In this document: positions 59,336 to 64,000 of the stretch, one piece after another
How positions within the stretch are numbered: position 1 is the stretch's first letter
Layout of the letters: each line of letters starts with the position of its first letter
DNA from: Episyrphus balteatus
Lineage: Eukaryota > Arthropoda > Insecta > Diptera > Syrphidae
NCBI RefSeq assembly: GCF_945859705.1
Contig: NC_079134.1
Location: 164,087,718 to 164,151,717, forward strand
DNA: 64,000 bases
Direction of reading: 5' to 3'
Made by a program: the position numbers and the translations under genes
Notes under the pieces: generated by a model
Told to the model about the DNA's origin: nothing
What the model saw: the letters and a program-made list of their open reading frames with translations, nothing else
Database searches by the model: none

Positions 59336-59362
<27 letters not shown>
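57693..59362 (+). mobile_element. Jockey-like LINE copy, truncated at both ends, with poly(A) tail
   Basis: The insert runs from 57693 to the end of an A27 tail (59336-59362). The 12-mer ATATACAGTCAC lies directly before it (57681-57692) and directly after the tail (59363-59374), a clear target-site duplication. The 5' end is cut in the linker between endonuclease and RT, as usual for LINEs. The 3' end lacks the normal C-terminal coding region. The absence of stops suggests a young insertion. Confidence 0.9.
57695..59320 (+). pseudogene. Reverse-transcriptase fragment of a Jockey-clade-like LINE
   Basis: Open for 541 codons with no frameshift (frame entered at 57695, no true start codon). 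In numbering from codon 57707: linker 1-130, then RT with SYRPISLIPIMAKVFEKLL (234-252), HQFGFRNKHSTIDQVHR (269-285), the first catalytic block IFLDVAQAFDKVWHEGL (303-319), GVPQGSVLGPTLYLLY (361-376), the FADD catalytic box (391-394) and the KYLGMTLDAKLKWKEHI thumb-region motif (463-479). It stops at TYGIQLWGC plus eight residues, where related proteins continue for roughly another 100-150 residues. All RT catalytic aspartates remain, but endonuclease, start codon and C-terminus are missing, so it is not an active gene. Confidence 0.88.
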
Positions 59363-59367
<5 letters not shown>

Positions 59368-59374
59368 CAGTCAC

Positions 59375-59733
59375 TTAAAAATTTAAACTCGAAGTCTTGT
59401 GACAACTTTTGATAGACATTTTTACTACCAAAAGTTGTTATATTGACTAACACAAAAATAATAATAAAATATATGCTTTTTTAAAATCTTTTATCTAGCT
59501 ATTTTATTTTGCGGGTTTTATCAGTTTAAAAGAGACTTACTTTTAGTTTTACGTAGCCTCACTCATGTTGACGTTAATAACTCTGTTAATAATAAAACTG
59601 TAAGAACTTAAGTAATTACGCAGTTAAAAAAAACATGACCCTTTTTAACTGCATCTGAATTAAATTGATATCATTTTTAAATCTTCTGATATTCAATTTT
59701 AAGACCGTTCCATTTTGTCTAGCGATTTATGGT
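59375..59733. other. AT-rich intergenic DNA
   Basis: Nothing recognised. Confidence 0.5.
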
Positions 59734-60217
59734 TAAAAAGAATTTTCTTACAGAGACAAAATTAAACCTCTAAAGGTTTTTTTTTTAATACATATCGTCG
59801 GCGTAAAGCAAAATTGTTCTAAGTACATAGGATTTCTTAAGGACTTTTTGCTTTACCCCGACGACGATATGTTAAGCTCGAATACGAAGTCAAAAAAATG
59901 CGATCACATAACGTTTCTGAGATGTTTGCGTGAGAAAAACAAAAATACCGTTTTTAACAGTATTTTAGGTTACGTCTTCATAAAAAGAATTTTCTTACAG
60001 AGACAAAATTAAACCTCTAAAGGTTTTTTTTTTAATACATATCGTCGGCGTAAAGCAAAATTGTTCTAAGTACATAGGATTTCTTAAGGACTTTTTGCTT
60101 TACCCCGACGACGATATGTTAAGCTCGAATACGAAGTCAAAAAAATGCGATCACATAACGTTTCTGAGATGTTTGCGTGAGAAAAACAAAAATACCGTTT
60201 TTAACAGTATTTTAGGT
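59734..60217. repeat. Perfect tandem duplication (247-bp period) containing a long hairpin
   Basis: 59734-59970 and 59981-60217 appear identical over 237 bp, including a T10 run, with the 10-bp spacer TACGTCTTCA. In each copy CATATCGTCG...TAAAGCAAAA pairs with TTTTGCTTTA...CGACGATATG about 60 bp later, giving an imperfect stem of about 24 bp around a 36-nt loop. Non-coding. It may be a very recent duplication or an assembly artefact. Confidence 0.88.
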
Positions 60218-61223
60218 GCGTGGTTTTGATATAGTAAAATTAACTTTATGCCGAAGAAGAAGAACTAATTTTTTTCATTTAAAATCCGTTTAAATATTTT
60301 CAATATTTCTTTTCCTTTTAGAGAAATCTTTTTTTATATTAATTTTTGACATTTGACTAGAAATGAATTATATCCCAGTTCGACTTTAAGACTCCAGTTT
60401 ATTACTAGAAATGGGTCTAAATTGTCTATGAATAAGATAAACTCCAGCTTTACTCAAAAATGACTTACTCATAACTTAAGAATAGAGGTTTATTTGGATG
60501 AAAGGATTAAGGACGCGCTAGAGAGTTTGTAAGTTGCGTTAAAACAAGAAAAAAGTTGTATGGGACGGCGGTGTCTTTTCCCCTCCGTTTAGCAGGGACG
60601 GGCAATTTTCTAAAAAGTTGACTTGATTTGCAAAAAAAAAAATAGATATTAAAAATCAACGGTAACACCAACTAGGGTGGTTCAAAAAAATCGAAATTCT
60701 TTGTTTTTGATTTTATACTCCCAAAAATTAATTGCTAGACACTTCTCACCAAATATGAGCTTTTTATCTCAATGGGAAGGTCTTCCGCTTCGCAATTTTC
60801 CATTTTACATCAATCTTGTACTAAAAAAAAATTATTTTTGTATGTATCGACTTTTAAGCAAATGCTCTACAAAAAAGGTCTTATACACTTTTTTCGTTTA
60901 AACATATAAAAGATTAAAATATATTTTAGGTCCAAGTTTTTAGAAAATCTTTAAAAAATCGTTTTTTTGTTATTAATTTTGTAAAATTTTAATAATCAAA
61001 CGGGCAAACAGATTGTTCTACAAAAAAGGTCTTGCAATCTTTTTTTTATAAATCTTACCATTTAAAAGATATTCGAGGTACAAGTTAAAAAAAATTTAAC
61101 ATAATTTTTCTACTTTTCAATATTTTCTAATTCACTGAAAAGTCATTATTATCAAATAAGCAAGATGTATTCTTGTAGGGGCTTAAACGTTCTTCAAAAA
61201 AGTCGTAGGCATCAAATTGATTG
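60218..61223. other. AT-rich intergenic DNA
   Basis: No gene or repeat end recognised. Confidence 0.5.
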
Positions 61224-61231
61224 CCTTAACC

Positions 61232-62325
61232 CAGGCTTGTCAAACTCAATGGCATTCACGGGCCAAAATAGCAGGATCTAAATTTCTATGGGCCGCAAAA
61301 AAAAAGATATTTGAATTTTTACGAAACAGATTTATTTTTATAAAAGAACAAGAACAATATGTAGTAATATTAATGTTTTCTGCCTGACACTTGGCATCTC
61401 TTTTCTGTACCATCTTCTCTACTTGTGATGAAAATTTTTTTGAAGTTATTACTTTTAAAACAGACCCAAGGCGTAGATCTGTTATTCTGGATTTAACAGG
61501 TGACTCATTTCGATTCATAAGTGAAAACTGCTGCTCGCATCGATGAAGTGCTCCCAAACATACAAATGATTTCATATGCCAATTTTCGAGTGTTCTCAAA
61601 TCTGCTTGTTAGATACTTGTAAAATTCAGGTATCCCAGCTTCATCGAATTTATATCTTTAAACGGAGCCACACTGGATTTCGATTAGCTCCATTTGCAAA
61701 TGATTACGTACTGATTCTATTTTTATAAACCCGTCTCAATAAGAGATTAAAAAAGGATGGATTTTTCGGGACAAAGTAGCGAAAATATTTGCATTGGTGT
61801 TCATTTAAGAAAAAAGTAGTGACTGCAAGTCGACTGGAAATCTAATTTTCGGTTGCTTGGAAGTCGACTTAAATATTTTGTACAAATAAACAAATTCAGA
61901 GCTTATTCCCGAAAATTCACTTAGGATGAAACAAATCGTATGGAACTTTTTCACTGCTTTCCCATTGGTCAAACTGCACTCCAATACTAAATACAGCAAA
62001 AAAAAGCTTGTTTTCAATACAAAAAATGTTTGTTAACCTTTTCACCCATCAAGAACTCATATAAGCTGGAAATTCTCCATTGCGACATAAATAGCAAAAA
62101 GTTAAAATCTCTGCAGTGAACATCGTGTTGAAATGGAGAAATTCAAAACAATTTTATTGGATTCCCCGGTTTGTTCGTGTTCATTAGAGACATTTAAATT
62201 TTATTTTATAACTAAAATTAAATGTAAAAATTGAAAATGCAAGTTGTACCTAAATTAAGCTTGGGCCGCACAAATATACGATGTGGGCCGCATGCGGCCC
62301 GCGGGCCGCAAGTTTGTCATGCCTG
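61232..62325 (-). mobile_element. hAT element with decayed transposase, 1094 bp
   Basis: Ends CAGGCTTGTCAAACTC and (inward from the right) CAGGCATGACAAACTTGC; the subterminal region is rich in GGGCCGCA. The 8-mer CCTTAACC flanks both sides (61224-61231 and 62326-62333). The element is internally deleted: it retains only the C-terminal part of a transposase on the - strand, near its left end. Confidence 0.88.
61246..61740 (-). pseudogene. C-terminal fragment of hAT transposase (ZBED/GTF2IRD2-like group)
   Basis: The open part (61599-61246) reads FVCLGALHRCEQQFSLMNRN, then KSRITDLRLGSVLKVIT and a basic tail. This matches the hAT dimerisation region, in which a CEQ-F-M motif is followed by K-SRLTDEHL. 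Upstream on the - strand, in broken frames near 61610-61715, the order LQMELIEIQC-like then KLGYLNF-like is what I expect from transposases of the GTF2IRD2/ZBED type. Stops and frame changes show it is dead. The DDE catalytic residues and BED zinc finger are not visible. Confidence 0.72.
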
Positions 62326-62333
62326 CCTTAACC

Positions 62334-62685
62334 TAATGCCCACTGAAGTACTTAATTTATACAAATTTGAATTTTATTCCACTTTTTTTTCAAAAACTTC
62401 GGTTTTTCATAATTGCGGTTTTTCATAACTTCGGTTATTCATAACTTTGACGCGCATAATTCTGGTATTCATAGCTCCGTTATTATTTCCCTTATAACTA
62501 CTTTTCATATTTTTACAGATAAAAAAAATACATTGGAAGCGTCCCTACTAACAATTTTGCTTCTATAATGCTTTACAGAAGCAACAATTACATCTGTAAA
62601 GCTTTATAGAACCAAAATTGTTTGTCGGGGTCTTAATAGTCCTTTAGTTTTAGGAAATATAAAAAGCAAAATTTAAATCACGCTT
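62334..62685. other. Intergenic DNA
   Basis: Contains short near-repeats of GGTTTTTCATAACTTCGG (62400-62450); nothing else. Confidence 0.5.
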
Positions 62686-63165
62686 AAAATAAAATGCACG
62701 ACTGGGGTCGCACGTACTTGATCTTGCAGTTTAGAACACTTTTATGCAAGTTTACTTGTAAATTTTTAGAGCTGCCTATGTATAAATCAATTAAAGAAAT
62801 TTTGTTGATGTTGGAGAAGAGCCGACATTTAGGGCAAAATTTTGTTAAATGAAAAATAATGTTTTTTTATTTGACTTTTTTTGATAAAAATAAGAATGCA
62901 GTTTTATTGTAATTGCTTTGAATATTACGTTTGTAAAGTTTAATCAAAATCGTTAGAGCCGTTTTCGAGTTATTTGGTTTGAATTGAAAAATTTGTATGG
63001 GAGGTACACTTTCTAAGCGAGATATAAAAAAACAAAAAAAAACCAACTTTCAGAATTCCATAAAAATCATCTGTACCAAATTTGAAGAAAATCCGTCCAC
63101 CCGTTTAGGCTGTGGAAATGTGTACAGATGGACGCACAACCGCACAGACGCACAGACCCACGGAC
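62686..63165 (+). repeat. Dispersed repeat, TGCACGACTGGGTCGCACGT family (copy 2)
   Basis: Starts AAAATAAAATGCACGACTGG and ends with CCGTTTAGGC, then GATGGACGCACAACCGCACA (63102-63160), in the same order as the copy at 26187-26790. A 75-codon ORF across the end is not convincing. Confidence 0.6.
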
Positions 63166-63261
63166 GGAATTGCGGGACCCACTTTTTTGGAATTCTCCAT
63201 CATCGTAATGTTGGTTTTGATTAAAACCTCAAATATTTTTTTCGACACGAAACCAATACTG

Positions 63262-63513
63262 CCCATAATCTCGTAAAGGCCCTAACTACAAAATTTTCGA
63301 TTTTGATTTTTTTGCATATTTGGAGTTAGGACATTGTCTCTGAGACATCCTCATTTATTTTTTTAGCCTAGGTCTTCAAATACGTCAGAAAATTCAAAGT
63401 GTACTTTTGATTTTTTTCATTTTTATATGGGAATTGCGATATAAGATTTACTGTTTCCCTTTATAACTCAGAAGTAAGAAAAGTGTAGTTAGGGCCTTTA
63501 CGAGATTATGGGC
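63262..63513. mobile_element. MITE of the CCCATAATCTCGTAAAGG family (copy 2, about 252 bp)
   Basis: The left end CCCATAATCTCGTAAAGGCC is mirrored by GGCCTTTACGAGATTATGGG at the right. Interior motifs are shared with 22245-22462. The inverted repeats are better preserved here. Confidence 0.82.
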
Positions 63514-64000
63514 AGAATACTTGGTCTATAGAGCAAGTAAAAAGTATAAAAAAAGGATATATTCTCAACTCAAATTGTTGTTCAAAATTTTGATATTAAA
63601 GCACTACTATGGAACAACTTTTTGTTCTTAATAATACATAATTCAAAGTACCTAATCTTTAAAGGATAGAAAATATTTTTGTTTTTTAATAGGTACCACT
63701 GTTTTTTTCTTATTTTGATATGAAGAATTGTAACAATAATACACTAATTTATTATGGCAAACACCTTCCCGTTACACCAGGCCTGCCTTACCACAACCAA
63801 TTTCCCATTAACGCTTGACATGAAATGGCAGAGTATAACGATAAATAATATTACTCCAATAACTCCAAACCAATCCATTTTGTTTTTATTTCGTTATGGT
63901 GCAGTTAAAGGTACGTCTTCATCGTCAAGTGAAGATTCACTTGTCTTCAGTGCTCTTTAATGGAAAAAATATTTTTTAGAATTCGAAATGGGTAGTTGTT
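63514..64000. other. Intergenic DNA to window edge
   Basis: A 68-codon ORF (63754-63960) has no domain I recognise. It could be part of an exon that continues outside the window, but I cannot support that. Confidence 0.4.

Overview
The window reads as nuclear DNA from an insect, most likely a fly (Diptera). It is strongly AT-rich, spliced, and dominated by non-coding DNA. The only two genes I can support encode cuticle proteins with the Rebers-Riddiford chitin-binding domain, RR-1 type. Their exon layout (a tiny first coding exon, then the rest of the signal peptide and mature protein) is usual for insect cuticle genes. The species cannot be named from sequence alone.

Genes. Gene A (14010-20950, + strand) codes for a 297-residue, glycine-rich RR-1 protein; its three-codon first exon is separated from the main exon by a 6-kb intron. 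Gene B (37409-36036, - strand) codes for a 325-residue RR-1 protein with a polyglutamine tail in four coding exons. The two are convergent, about 15 kb apart, and each has a TATA-type core promoter. They look like two members of a cuticle-gene cluster, perhaps the equivalents of the Drosophila 47E group, but that assignment is from memory and tentative. Both products should be secreted by epidermal cells and bind chitin in the cuticle.

Mobile DNA. Almost everything else that can be recognised is transposon-derived, and many copies still have readable target-site duplications (TSDs). They include: a Foldback-like element (1239-2688, 9-bp TSD); two near-perfect giant palindromes of one TA-inserting family (7198-8278 and 42406-43769); two elements with tandem subrepeats and matching termini (10869-11699 and 56257-57263); three roughly 400-bp inverted-repeat elements with CACTGAG termini plus one shorter relative; a TA-flanked MITE (18867-19230) in the intron of gene A; two hAT elements with 8-bp TSDs (54202-55566 and 61232-62325, the second with a decayed transposase end); an open reverse-transcriptase fragment with poly(A) tail and 12-bp TSD (57693-59362); a decayed LINE reverse transcriptase (25495-25965); and several dispersed repeat families.

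Most notable. (1) A 437-bp insertion at 38588-39024, flanked by a 13-bp TSD, carries a complete hammerhead ribozyme core (38917-38989) with a GUC cleavage site, type III topology, and loops I and II perfectly complementary over 10 bases. Its 5' part is an inverted segment that joins the end of the unit to its beginning, as expected if the template was a circular or multimeric RNA. It looks like a small retrozyme or a non-autonomous Penelope-like element. (2) Four separate inverted-repeat elements each contain one or two tRNA-like modules (A box, B box and, in four of five modules, a T-run like a Pol III terminator just downstream). This suggests a recurrent MITE/SINE hybrid architecture.

The remaining gene-less stretches hold no ORF that I believe. 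Short ORFs there lack family motifs, splice context or promoters.
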